Shown piece by piece: positions 1-8,706 of a DNA stretch of 64,000 nt. The stretch is from the NCBI RefSeq assembly GCF_012396185.1, contig NZ_JAAXOW010000001.1, forward strand, positions 558,001 through 622,000, read 5' to 3'. Numbering within the stretch: position 1 is the first letter of the stretch; each line of letters begins with the position of its first letter. Position numbers and translations under genes: made by a program. The notes beneath the pieces are model-generated. The model did no database searches and was not told the origin of the DNA. It worked only from the letters and a program-made list of their open reading frames with translations. This DNA is from Sanguibacter hominis ATCC BAA-789. GTDB taxonomy: Bacteria > Actinomycetota > Actinomycetes > Actinomycetales > Cellulomonadaceae.

Positions 1-1286
1 TCGCGCAGCTCGAGACGATCGCGCAGGCGCTCGGGGTCGATGTCGCGTCGCTCCTCGAGCCGGGCGCGCCGACGCGTCGCGCGGAGCTCGAGATCGAGCT
101 CGAGCGCCTGCAGCGCGGGCCTGCGCTCGCGGCGGTCGGCGCCGCGCCGGTGCGGGTGGGGCCGTCGCTGCCGATGGACGCGCTCGAGGCGATCGTCGCG
201 CTGCACCGGGAGATCGCGCGTCTGCACTCGGAGCGGGCGGCGACGCCGGAGGAGGCGCGCCGCGCGAACGCGGAGCTGCGCGCGATGATGCGCGCGCAGG
301 ACAACCACTTCCCGGAGCTGGAGCGCCGTGCGCGTGAGCTGCTCGACGGCGTCGGGCACGTGCGTGGGCCGTTGTCCGCGCGAGTCGCGGCGGAGCTGGC
401 GGGGCACCTTGGTTTCACGTTGCACTACGTGAACGACCTGCCGCACTCGACGCGGTCGCTGATCGACACGCGGCACATGCGCGTGTACCTGCCGACGCGG
501 TCGTCGGACCCGCGGTCGGTGCTGCTGCAGGCGTTGTCGTCGCACGTGCTGGGGCACACGGAGCCGCGCTCGTATGCGGAGTTCCTGCGGCAGCGGGTGG
601 AGGCGAACTACCTGTCGGCGGCGCTGCTGGTGCCGGAGGCGGACGCGGTGCGTCAGCTGCGGGAGGCGAAGGACGCGCACTCGATCTCGGTCGACGACCT
701 GCGTGACGCGTTCGGCGTCTCGCACGAGACGGCGGCGCACCGCTTCACGAACCTCGCGACGGTACACCTGGGGATACCGGTGCACTTCATGAAGGTCCAC
801 GAGAGCGGGATCGTGCACAAGGCGTACGAGAACGACGGCGTGCGGTTCCCGTCGGACGCGCTGGGTGCGATCGAGGGGCAGCCGGTGTGCCGGTTCTGGA
901 CGGCGCGCACGGTGTTCGAGGTCTCGGACCGGCTGTCGCCGTTCTCGCAGTACACGGACACGCCTGCGGGGACGTTCTGGTGCACGTCGCGCACGCAGGA
1001 GTCGCACGACGGCGAGTTCTCGGTGAGCGTGGGCGTCCCGTTCTCGCTGGTGAAGTGGTTCCGGGGCCGGGACACGACGTCGCGTACGGAGTCGCGCTGC
1101 CCGGACCCGTCGTGCTGCCGGCGGCCGTCCGGGGAGCTCGCTCAGCACTGGGAGGGGCACGTGTGGCCGTCGGCGCGGCCGCACGCGTCGACGCTCGCGA
1201 CGCTGCCGGTGGGCGCGTTCCCGGGGGTGGACCAGACGGAGGTCCTCGAGTTCCTCGAGCGGCACGCGCCGCATGGCGCAGAGTAG
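1..1286 (+). CDS. XRE-family regulator with IrrE/ImmA-like domain (RamB type), 5'-truncated by the window edge
   Basis: The frame is open from base 3, so the gene starts outside the window. The visible N-terminus (AQLETIAQALGVDVASLLEPG) is the tail of an Xre-type helix-turn-helix domain. An IrrE/ImmA-like domain follows (about bases 420-700), then a C-terminal region with a cysteine cluster (CPDPSCC, near 1,101). Proteins of this layout, such as corynebacterial RamB, regulate acetate and short-chain acyl-CoA metabolism. The metallopeptidase HExxH motif is degenerate: bases 543-557 read HVLGH, with Val in place of the catalytic Glu, so the domain more likely senses than cleaves. No adjacent metabolic target is visible; the next gene starts 136 bp downstream. 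Family assignment is firm and the ligand is unknown. Confidence 0.8.
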   Translation, partial: AQLETIAQALGVDVASLLEPGAPTRRAELEIELERLQRGPALAAVGAAPVRVGPSLPMDALEAIVALHREIARLHSERAATPEEARRANAELRAMMRAQDNHFPELERRARELLDGVGHVRGPLSARVAAELAGHLGFTLHYVNDLPHSTRSLIDTRHMRVYLPTRSSDPRSVLLQALSSHVLGHTEPRSYAEFLRQRVEANYLSAALLVPEADAVRQLREAKDAHSISVDDLRDAFGVSHETAAHRFTNLATVHLGIPVHFMKVHESGIVHKAYENDGVRFPSDALGAIEGQPVCRFWTARTVFEVSDRLSPFSQYTDTPAGTFWCTSRTQESHDGEFSVSVGVPFSLVKWFRGRDTTSRTESRCPDPSCCRRPSGELAQHWEGHVWPSARPHASTLATLPVGAFPGVDQTEVLEFLERHAPHGAE

Positions 1287-1422
1287 GGGCCGTCACCGTG
1301 TGCGGCGCTCCTGGCTGAGAAGCCTCCGGGGTGTCGTTCACCGGTCATGTCAGTCGCTGCTGGCAGGCTCGTCCCCAAGGACGAACCACACCGGCTACGA
1401 AACTGACGAGGACGGGCGAACC

Positions 1423-2193
1423 ATGACCGAGATGCTCCCTACCGAGGCCCTCTTTCCTGCTCCGGCGGCTGCGGGCTCCCTGCACATGTCGTGGGCCGAG
1501 GGCCCGCTCCTGGGCTTCGACACGGAGACGACGGGCGTGAGCACGTCGACGGACCGCATCGTGACGGCGGCGCTCGTGCACCGTCACCCGCTGCTCGGCA
1601 CGAGCGTGGAGACGTGGCTGATCGACCCGGGTGTCGAGATCCCGGAGGGCGCTGCGGCGATCCACGGCATCACGACGGAGCATGCCCGTGAGCACGGGCA
1701 GCAGCCTGCGGTGGCGCTCGAGGAGATCGCGAGGCAGATCGCTCAGGCGCTCGGCGAGGGGACGCCGCTCGTGGCGTTCAACGCGACGTTCGACCTGTGC
1801 ATCCTCGATGCTGAGCTGCGCCGCCACGGCTTGCGCACGCTCGCGGAGCGGCTCGGTGCGGAGCCTGTCGGCGTGATCGACCCGCTGGTCCTCGATCGTG
1901 CGGTGGACCGGTTCCGCAAGGGCAAGCGCAAGCTGATCGACCTGTGCGCCGTGTACGGCGTGAACGAGGCGGGTGACCTGCACACGGCGGACGTGGACGT
2001 GATCGCGACGCTCGACGTGCTGGAGGCGATGGCGCGCCGGCACCCGACGCTCGCGGAGATGACCCTGCCGGTGCTGCACGCCTATCAGGTCGATGCGCAC
2101 CGCGCGTGGGCGTCGAGCTTCAACGACTGGCGGGCCCGGCAGGGGTTTGACGGGCCTGGTGCGGGCCTCTCCTGGCTCGTCGACGAGCGCTGA
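1423..2193 (+). CDS. DnaQ-like 3'-5' exonuclease (DEDDh family)
   Basis: This 256-residue protein belongs to the DEDDh exonuclease family, as do the proofreading epsilon subunit of DNA polymerase III and RNase T. Exo I is FDTETTG (residues 32-38, D33 and E35), Exo II is the FNATFD block, and Exo III is HTADVD with the conserved His and Asp. It would remove 3'-terminal nucleotides using two metal ions. The ATG at 1423 is chosen over the longer frame from 1273 because homology begins just after it and a GA-rich stretch precedes it. It lies 6 bp upstream of a pyrimidine-dimer glycosylase-like gene, so the two are probably cotranscribed. There is no polymerase-binding extension, so a free-standing repair or RNA nuclease is equally possible. 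Confidence 0.85.
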   Translation: MTEMLPTEALFPAPAAAGSLHMSWAEGPLLGFDTETTGVSTSTDRIVTAALVHRHPLLGTSVETWLIDPGVEIPEGAAAIHGITTEHAREHGQQPAVALEEIARQIAQALGEGTPLVAFNATFDLCILDAELRRHGLRTLAERLGAEPVGVIDPLVLDRAVDRFRKGKRKLIDLCAVYGVNEAGDLHTADVDVIATLDVLEAMARRHPTLAEMTLPVLHAYQVDAHRAWASSFNDWRARQGFDGPGAGLSWLVDER

Positions 2194-2199
2194 CGGGCG

Positions 2200-2655
2200 G
2201 TGAGGATCTGGTCGCTGCACCCGCAGCACCTCGACCGTCAGGCGCTGATCGCGTGCTGGCGCGAGACGTTGCTCGCGCAGGCGGTGATCGCGGGCCGCAC
2301 GCGGGGGTATCGCAACCACCCGCAGCTCGAGCGTTTCGTCGCGACGCCGCAGCCGATCGTCTACGTCGGTGCGTACCTGGCTGGGCTGGCTGTGGAGGCG
2401 GACGCGCGCGGGTACCGCTTCGACCGGACGCGCATCGACGAGCTGCCGACTGACCTGGCGGCCTTTGATGGCGCGATGGAGGTGACGACGGGGCAGGTGG
2501 CGCTCGAGTGGCGGCACCTGCTTGCCAAGCTTGATGCCCGCAGCCCAGACGTGGCGGTGGTGCAGCGGGAGCGGGTGGGCGACGGCGCGCCCGGGGTGCA
2601 CCCGATGTTCCGGGTGGTCGAGGGGCCGGTCGCGTCGTGGGAGCGGGCGGTCTGA
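2200..2655 (+). CDS. pyrimidine dimer DNA glycosylase/endonuclease V-like protein (Pyr_excise family)
   Basis: The 151-residue product begins MRIWSLHPQHLD and contains CWRETLLAQAV and RGYRNHPQLERF, the signature blocks of bacterial proteins related to T4 endonuclease V (DenV). DenV cuts the glycosidic bond at UV-induced pyrimidine dimers. The WRETLLAQ glutamate could correspond to the catalytic Glu of T4 enzyme. The Thr2 nucleophile of DenV is Arg here, as in the wider bacterial family, so activity on dimers is not assured. A GTG start lies 6 bp after the exonuclease stop, which suggests a small repair operon. Family confidence is good; biochemical role is inferred. Confidence 0.75.
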   Translation: MRIWSLHPQHLDRQALIACWRETLLAQAVIAGRTRGYRNHPQLERFVATPQPIVYVGAYLAGLAVEADARGYRFDRTRIDELPTDLAAFDGAMEVTTGQVALEWRHLLAKLDARSPDVAVVQRERVGDGAPGVHPMFRVVEGPVASWERAV

Positions 2656-2775
2656 CGCTCAAGGCCGTTGGGCTCCCTGGGCGGGGGTGGTGCGGGCCTA
2701 TGCTCGTGGCTGCGCCGCCAGGCGCACGGCCGCGCCGGTTCCGGCGCGGCCCCGATCGCGTTGTGGAGAACTCGA

Positions 2776-3138
2776 GTGTCTGACCAGCTGCCCCCTTGCC
2801 CTGCGTGCGACAGCGAGTACACCTACGAGCAGGGTGGCCTCCTGGTGTGCCCGATGTGCGCTCACGAGTGGACGCCCGGCGCTGACTCTGGTGACGACGC
2901 CGCTGCTGACACGACGGTCAAGGACTCGGTGGGCAACGTCCTTGAGGACGGTGACACGGTGACGATCGTCAAGGACCTCAAGGTCAAGGGCGCTGGCGGC
3001 GGCGTGGTGAAGGTCGGCACGAAGGTGCGCGGCATCCGCCTCATCACCGACGGCGTGGGCGATCACGACATCGACGCGAAGGTCCCGGGCTTCGGTCAGA
3101 TGCAGCTCAAGTCGAGCGTCGTCAAGAAGGTCCTCTAG
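2776..3138 (+). CDS. YjdM/PhnA-family zinc-ribbon protein
   Basis: The 120-residue product starts at GTG 2776, 5 bp after a GGAGAA ribosome-binding site. An N-terminal zinc ribbon (CPAC about residues 7-10 and CPMC about 24-27) precedes a PhnA/YjdM domain containing KDSVGNVLEDGDTVTIVKDLKVKG. The family was once named alkylphosphonate utilisation protein PhnA but is not phosphonoacetate hydrolase and has no settled function. The reading frame stays open upstream to 2668, but the extension is low-complexity and lacks homology. It is the last gene before composition changes and so marks the left flank of the probable defence island. Confidence 0.85.
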   Translation: MSDQLPPCPACDSEYTYEQGGLLVCPMCAHEWTPGADSGDDAAADTTVKDSVGNVLEDGDTVTIVKDLKVKGAGGGVVKVGTKVRGIRLITDGVGDHDIDAKVPGFGQMQLKSSVVKKVL

Positions 3139-3525
3139 CGCTGGGTGGGGTCCCAGGTCGGGTTCGCTGCAATACGACCTAATCTTCAGTACAGAATCAA
3201 CCATCTGACCAGGTAATTCGCGGATTCCGCGCGCACGCCCTATGGCTCGTAGCCAGCGTCCATCACTGTCACCAGGGGCCGATGACTGCGGCGGGCGCCC
3301 CGGCTCCGGATGACCGGACCGCCGCCGAGCGGATCAGCGACGCCACTGCGTCGTTCCGTATCACCCGCAGTGGGCCCGACGCCAGCTCTGATGGCCCATA
3401 GAACTGAGCGTGGAGCACCGAGTGTCCCCGCTTGCGACGATGCCAGCGGGGTAAGTTGGACCCAAATGGAGAAGGTTCCCGACGGCGGCAACTAGACGAT
3501 CGGGTGGTGGAAACGGAGTCGACCC
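3139..3525. other. 387-bp non-coding stretch at the left edge of the probable island
   Basis: No convincing gene is present. The stretch 3170-3215 is visibly AT-rich for this genome, and base composition downstream is less GC-rich than in the genes on the left. The tail contains GGAG (3515-3518), 7 bp before the start codon of the NACHT gene. No tRNA gene, att-like repeat or clear hairpin with a T-run was found. Confidence 0.5.
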
Positions 3526-6500
3526 ATGCCCGAGAGCCGGCATCGCTACCTCTACGAGCGCCTCGGAGACCACGACTTCCAACAGCTCGTCAGTGCACTG
3601 CTTGCGAGCCAGTTCTCTGACTATGTCCCAATGGCTCTCCGTCAAGCTGATGGTGGCCGGGACGGTCTGCGCAAGGTCGATGCCTCGAAGGTTCTGATCT
3701 ATCAGGTCAAGTGGTCGGTCAGCGGCAAGGAGAAGGACCCGGTCACCTGGCTTGACCAAGTCGTCAAGAACGAGGAAGCCAGCCTGAAGCGACTGGCCGC
3801 ACAGGGAGTCCGCTACTACACGCTGGTCACCAACGTGGGCAGCACCGCCAAGGAGGACTCGGGCACGTTCGATCGGTTGGCCAAGAAGCTCCAGGCGTAT
3901 GCGAAGGACTTCGGCTACGAACAGATGACCTGTATTTGGCGAGAAGCGCTGAATCCGTGGGTCGACAACGCGCCGACCGAGACGAAGTGGGCCTACGCCG
4001 AGATGCTCGCAGGGTGGGACCTCGTCCGGTACCTCGTTGCTGAGCAGGTGGGTGCGGGCAAGGACAAGTCGCATCGTGACTTGATTCGCAAGGTCGCCGC
4101 CGCCCAGTGGGAGGACGACATGCGGGTCAAGTTCAGCCAGTCCGATGTGGACCGAGAGAAGGTCGTGGACCTTTTCGTTGACGTCACCGCCGACCGCGTT
4201 CATGCTGCGGCCAGCAAGCACCGGCAAGTCCAGCCGCCGACCACGGTGGGTGGTGCTGCCGCCTACCTGTTGCGCGCAACGGCGCCCTTCACCCTCGTCC
4301 GCGGTGCACCTGGACAGGGCAAGTCGACCCTCAGTCAGTACCTCTGCCAAGCCCACCGCGCATCGTTCATCCCTGAGAGCGATAGACCCGACTCGCTACC
4401 CGAGCTGGATCAGCCGAGGTTCCCGATCAGACTGGACCTGAGCGACTACGCGCTCTGGCTGGGCGGAAACGATGTGTGGGACCACTCCGAGGAGCGCAGG
4501 CAACGCAAGGCCAAGGCGCGCACGGGCGAGCAGGCTACGATCGAGTGCTTCCTCGCCGATCTGCTGACCCACGAGAGCGGAGGCATCGCGACAGGCGCTA
4601 AGACGGTGCAGGACATTTTCGACCGCGTCCCCAGCCTGGTCGTGCTGGACGGTCTCGACGAAGTCGGCAGCGCCACTATCCGAGGCAGAATCGTCAAAGA
4701 GATCGACAAGTTCGTCGGGCGGGGGAAGGCCTACACGAACCCACCCAGGGTCGTGGTCACCACTCGTCCCAGCGCTGGCGAACTGCCAGAGCCGTCTCAA
4801 GACCTCTTCGAGATCGTGACCCTCAACCAGCTCACCGGCGAGCAGCGCGACTCCTACCTGCGCAAGTGGTGCACGGTTCGGGGGATCAGAGGTAAGGACG
4901 GTCGCGCTCTGCGAAGGAGCTTTAAGGAGAAGAGCCGCGAGCCCTACATCAGCGAACTCGCGGGCAACCCGATGCAGCTGACGATCCTGCTCGACCTTCT
5001 CCATCAGCAAGGAGCAGCCACTCCCACTCAACGCACCGACCTCTACGACAAGTACGTCGAGCTGCTGTTGGCTCGCGAGGCGAACAAGCACCCCAAGGCA
5101 GTCCGTGACCACAAGGAAGAACTCCTTGAGATCATCCCCTTCCTCGGCTGGTACCTCCACGCACACACCGAGGAATCGCAGATCAACGGTCGGATGAGCG
5201 TGGGCGAACTCAAGGAAGCCATGCGGCACTTCCAGCGCACCTACGGCAACCGCGAGTCGATCGTCGATCAGCTCTTCGAAGGAGCCAGCGACCGCCTCTG
5301 GGCGCTGACGAGCAAGGTCGACGGAACCTACGAGTTCGAAGTTCTCTCCCTGCGCGAGTACTTCGCCGCCCGGTTCCTATACCACAACGCCGGCGAGGAC
5401 AACCCCGACTTCGACACCACGACCGTTCTGCGCGAACTGATGCGCCGACCGTACTGGCTCAACACCGCCAGGTTCTATGGGGGCAACGCCAAGGGCAACG
5501 GAATCTACCCCCTGACCGCCGGTATCGAGGACGAGTTGGCACACACGACCTCGCCCGCCTCCTACCTCGCCGCCTGGGCGCTACTCACCGACGGCGTGTT
5601 CCTACGCCGTCCCCGCGAAGCACGCAAGATCCTCACAGCACTATGCTCAGACACCGGAATCAGGCTCCTGCTCTCCGCGCTCGACCGACGCGACATCATC
5701 GCGCTACCCGAGTTGCCTGACCTCCCCGACCAGGACGGACCGGACCCCACATGGGTTCGGCTCACCACCCTGGTCAGTAAAGACCCGGCTGACAGCAACA
5801 ACACCCAACGAGTACGCGCTCTGCGCGAGCTGCTGAACCAACGCACCCAGTTCAGCGAATGGTGGTACGCACAGCTCACCGCAGCAGTCGGCACTCCTCA
5901 ACAGAACGCGTGGCTCGGCATCGGCGCCGAGTGCGAAGCCGGCGCGGGCGTCGCGGCATCGTTCGAGAACATCGATCTGTCCAACGGCGCCGCCGAGCTC
6001 TTCCTCAGCACGGGGCTTGTCCCAACCCCCGGGAGCGCACTCGAAGCAGCGCTTCTCGACGCTGTCTTGGACGGCGAATGCCCCTGCGTGACATCGACCC
6101 GGTCGATGCCAGCGCAAGTCGCGGCCGCCCTCTCCCCACGTGACTTCCTTACGAGTTCCAAGACCGGCTTCGTTGGCAGCGATGACAGGACGAAACGTCG
6201 CCGAACCGAGGCGATCAACCAGCTCCGAAGGGCAGAGTCGCCCTACACCGACATCGCCAAGCAGCGAGCCTTCAAGGCCGGGCAGAAGGGCAGCACCTTC
6301 CCTTGGGCTGAAACTGCCTCCGCCTTGCACACCCACGTCGGACGCCGTTGGCTCGCGTCCGAGATCGCGATCATCGGTGCCGCGTCGCCCTTTCCGCCCG
6401 CATACACCAAGAAGCCCGGCTCATCCGCTTTCGGAAGCACGGGCCACCCCGCTGAACTCCTTGCCCGAGTCACCGCCAACAGCAACAACGCTCAGTGGTG

Positions 6501-6888
6501 GCGTGAGCAGTTCGGTGTCCTCGACGACGACCTGGCCAGAGCCGAGTGGGCACTCGCTCTATGGTGCGTAGCTTCCGGGCCCGTCGTGACAGAGCTGTGG
6601 TCATCGGTGGAGTCTGTGCTCAACGAACTCCCCGCGCCACGTCGCAGCACAGTTCTCCGAGCCGCCGAACAGATCGCCCGTTACGGCTGGCTGAAGGATC
6701 GGCCGGTCACCACGGCCACGGGGGATCCAGAGCTTGCTGCTCTGAACGAGCTCCGAACCTCGGCACCGTCGGCGGCAGAGCGAGACGCTGTAGCCTCGAG
6801 TGACAGTTCAGAGACTGTGCTCTCGCTGCTCAGCGTGGCGCGGGGAGGGAAGTGGCTCAAGGTCGATGCAAAGCCCGTCTACCGATAG
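3526..6888 (+). CDS. Mrr-like nuclease-NACHT STAND NTPase, probable antiphage defence protein (Avs/bNACHT type)
   Basis: The product has 1,120 residues. Residues 20-140 resemble an Mrr-type PD-(D/E)xK nuclease: ADGGRDG (41-47) carries the acidic residue and YQVKW (59-63) is the QxK form of the motif. Residues 250-620 are a NACHT ATPase: Walker A GAPGQGKST (260-268), Walker B LVVLDGLDEV (371-380), TTRPS (412-416), NPMQLTIL (481-488) and the winged-helix hallmark LSLREYFAARFL (607-618). The remaining 500 residues show no recognised repeats and would be the sensor. Related STAND proteins detect phage proteins, oligomerise and switch on the N-terminal effector, here presumably DNA degradation. 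An ATG with GGAG 7 bp upstream supports the start. The gene is monocistronic and less GC-biased than its neighbours, consistent with horizontal transfer. Domains are certain; defence is inferred. Confidence 0.88.
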   Translation: MPESRHRYLYERLGDHDFQQLVSALLASQFSDYVPMALRQADGGRDGLRKVDASKVLIYQVKWSVSGKEKDPVTWLDQVVKNEEASLKRLAAQGVRYYTLVTNVGSTAKEDSGTFDRLAKKLQAYAKDFGYEQMTCIWREALNPWVDNAPTETKWAYAEMLAGWDLVRYLVAEQVGAGKDKSHRDLIRKVAAAQWEDDMRVKFSQSDVDREKVVDLFVDVTADRVHAAASKHRQVQPPTTVGGAAAYLLRATAPFTLVRGAPGQGKSTLSQYLCQAHRASFIPESDRPDSLPELDQPRFPIRLDLSDYALWLGGNDVWDHSEERRQRKAKARTGEQATIECFLADLLTHESGGIATGAKTVQDIFDRVPSLVVLDGLDEVGSATIRGRIVKEIDKFVGRGKAYTNPPRVVVTTRPSAGELPEPSQDLFEIVTLNQLTGEQRDSYLRKWCTVRGIRGKDGRALRRSFKEKSREPYISELAGNPMQLTILLDLLHQQGAATPTQRTDLYDKYVELLLAREANKHPKAVRDHKEELLEIIPFLGWYLHAHTEESQINGRMSVGELKEAMRHFQRTYGNRESIVDQLFEGASDRLWALTSKVDGTYEFEVLSLREYFAARFLYHNAGEDNPDFDTTTVLRELMRRPYWLNTARFYGGNAKGNGIYPLTAGIEDELAHTTSPASYLAAWALLTDGVFLRRPREARKILTALCSDTGIRLLLSALDRRDIIALPELPDLPDQDGPDPTWVRLTTLVSKDPADSNNTQRVRALRELLNQRTQFSEWWYAQLTAAVGTPQQNAWLGIGAECEAGAGVAASFENIDLSNGAAELFLSTGLVPTPGSALEAALLDAVLDGECPCVTSTRSMPAQVAAALSPRDFLTSSKTGFVGSDDRTKRRRTEAINQLRRAESPYTDIAKQRAFKAGQKGSTFPWAETASALHTHVGRRWLASEIAIIGAASPFPPAYTKKPGSSAFGSTGHPAELLARVTANSNNAQWWREQFGVLDDDLARAEWALALWCVASGPVVTELWSSVESVLNELPAPRRSTVLRAAEQIARYGWLKDRPVTTATGDPELAALNELRTSAPSAAERDAVASSDSSETVLSLLSVARGGKWLKVDAKPVYR

Positions 6889-7033
6889 AAGCAGCGCTCA
6901 CCACCGGCGCGGGCGTGACCTTGCGTCGACTGGACTCCGTGCGCACGGCATCATCCAAGACCATGGGCTGGTCCGACGTGGAGTAGGCCGAGGCGTGCGA
7001 GCAAGCGGCGGGTCGGGAGCGAGGCAATCGGCG

Positions 7034-7669
7034 CTACTGGTCGGCGTTGCCCCCTCCGTCTCTTTCAAAGAGGATCTTGTAATGGAGCTTCTCCAGCTCA
7101 TCCTCAATTTCCCAGAATTCCTGCGCGAGCCACTTCAATGCGCTCTTCATGAAAGCCCTGCTGTCCTTCGCGGGCGCGTCGGTCCGATACCTCCGCTTCA
7201 TGGACACGAAATCATAGGGATCGCCTGTCCAAGGGTGCTTGACGAAGGATCCGTCAACCCAGATGCCATGAACGACAAAGTGACGAAACTCCAGGGCTGT
7301 CTCTAGGCGATCAACAAGTTCGTCCGGGGCCTTTTTCCGAAGCGCTCTGACGAGGCGCGAGCTAGTGTCGTCGTATCCAGGTGCCCGCTTGTCCCAGTCG
7401 CCTGACGTTGCCTGCAAGAAGGTGCCACCGGCATCTTCGGCCCACGCAGCAGCGATAACCACCTCTCCGATCAGCTGCGGAAGGTCAGGGCTAACCTGCC
7501 GCCGGTTCGCTTGGCGAACGAGGGCGTCCGGGTCGGCCGCAATCGCCTCCTTCAAGCGGTAGAGCAAGGCCGTTCCCCTGGCGATCTGCTCAGCCGCTGG
7601 ACGCACCTTGAGGTCAGGTGGAACTAGCCATTCCAACAGTTCACTTATGAGGTCATCGTCCTCGGCCAT
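7034..7669 (-). CDS. uncharacterised 211-residue protein with a HEPN-like RxxxxH motif
   Basis: I do not recognise the family. The protein looks largely helical and acidic. Residues 129-134 read RHFVVH, followed by G-I-W, which fits the Rx4-6H signature of HEPN ribonuclease and toxin domains; the motif sits after a helix rich in Leu and Glu, as in HEPN folds. A second charged helix (about 170-197) closes the protein. It is convergent with the NACHT gene (145 bp between their stop codons) and divergent from the recombinase remnant. The start is ATG 7669. It could be an accessory effector, an RNA-targeting toxin, or an unrelated helical protein, since the motif is short. Composition matches the surrounding island. 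Confidence 0.55.
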   Translation of the reverse strand: MAEDDDLISELLEWLVPPDLKVRPAAEQIARGTALLYRLKEAIAADPDALVRQANRRQVSPDLPQLIGEVVIAAAWAEDAGGTFLQATSGDWDKRAPGYDDTSSRLVRALRKKAPDELVDRLETALEFRHFVVHGIWVDGSFVKHPWTGDPYDFVSMKRRYRTDAPAKDSRAFMKSALKWLAQEFWEIEDELEKLHYKILFERDGGGNADQ

Positions 7670-7774
7670 GTCCTGATGATGTCAACGGCATCGATCTTCG
7701 CCAAGCATCACCACGCAGGTGAGGGCCATGGAGATCGCCGCCCTCCTACCCTGAGAGAGGGAGGTGGAGGTATG

Positions 7775-8706
7775 ATGACGGAGCAGCCGGCAGTGTATCT
7801 GCGGATCTCGCAGGATCGCACCGGCTTGCAAGCCGGCATCCAACGCCAGCAAGAAGACTGCCTCGCCCACGCCGCGAAACTCGGGTTCACCGATCCGCAG
7901 GTGTTCATCGACAACGACGTCTCCGCGATCGATGGGGGCCGGCGGAACGGATACGACGCGCTGGTCGCGCAGGTGCGGGCCGGGGTGACGCACATCATCG
8001 TCTGGCACGTCGACCGCCTCCACCGGCAGCCCCGCGAATTCGAAGACCTCATCGACCTCGTTGAGCAGCACCCGGTGCGGATCGCGGCCGTCCGTGGTGG
8101 CGGGTTCGATCTGAACACCACCGAGGGCAGGCCTATGGCCCGTCAGCTCGTCGCGATCGCCGCGTACGAGTCCGGGCACAACCGCGTCAAACGCGCCAAC
8201 AAGCGCCTCGCAGAGCAAGGTGTCTGGCACGGCCCCGCCCCGCCCGGTACGGATACGGACCCGGCGGTGTTCTGATCCCGGAGCAGGCGGCGGTGATCCG
8301 GCAGATGGCCGACCGCCTCCTCGCTGGAGAATCCCTCCGCTCCATCACCGCCTGGCTCAACCGCTCCGGCATCCCGCCCCTGCGGGCGGGCGCCGGGACG
8401 TCCGGGCTGTGGCACCCGTACACGGTCCGTAGCGCGCTCACGTCAGCCCGTGTCTCCGGGCAACGCGCCTACGCCCCCGACACCCGCGCCGATCCCTCGG
8501 GCGGGCGGGAGATCCTCGGCCCGGGTGACTGGGAACCGATCATCACCCCGGAAGAGACCGCGCAGATCCGCGCGATCCTCACCGATCCCCCCGTCGCCGC
8601 ACCACACCGGCACGGCCGACCCTATTGGGTGGGATCGCGTGCTGCGGGAAGTGCGGCGTCGGGCTCACCATCACCGGGACCCTCATCGGGGTCTACCCGC
8701 TCGCGG
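7775..8706 (+). pseudogene. serine recombinase (large resolvase/integrase family), frameshifted and 3'-truncated
   Basis: The catalytic domain is intact at first: AVYLRISQDRTG holds the nucleophilic Ser, followed by HVDRLHRQPREFEDL and EGRPMARQLVAIAAYES. Near 8,240, in a C-rich run, the frame moves from phase 2 to phase 1, where the recombinase domain continues (IRQMADRLLAGESLRSITAWLN). Near 8,620 it moves again, to phase 0, where a zinc ribbon begins (GGIACCGKCGVGL). The coding signal stops at about 8,706, against the stop codon of the minus-strand methyltransferase, so the second zinc-ligand pair and C-terminal coiled coil are missing. GGTGGAGG precedes ATG 7772/7775. At least two frameshifts plus truncation make it non-functional unless they are sequencing errors. 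It probably mobilised the island. Confidence 0.85.

Noticed and set aside
1345-2601. A 418-residue minus-strand open frame across the exonuclease and glycosylase genes
   Set aside because: It is Arg/His/Pro-rich, has no family motifs, and lies antisense to two genes with clear domains: a GC-codon shadow.
3139-3525. A small plus-strand gene at 3310-3495
   Set aside because: 61 residues, no homology-like blocks, no ribosome-binding site, and it overlaps a competing frame; not supported.
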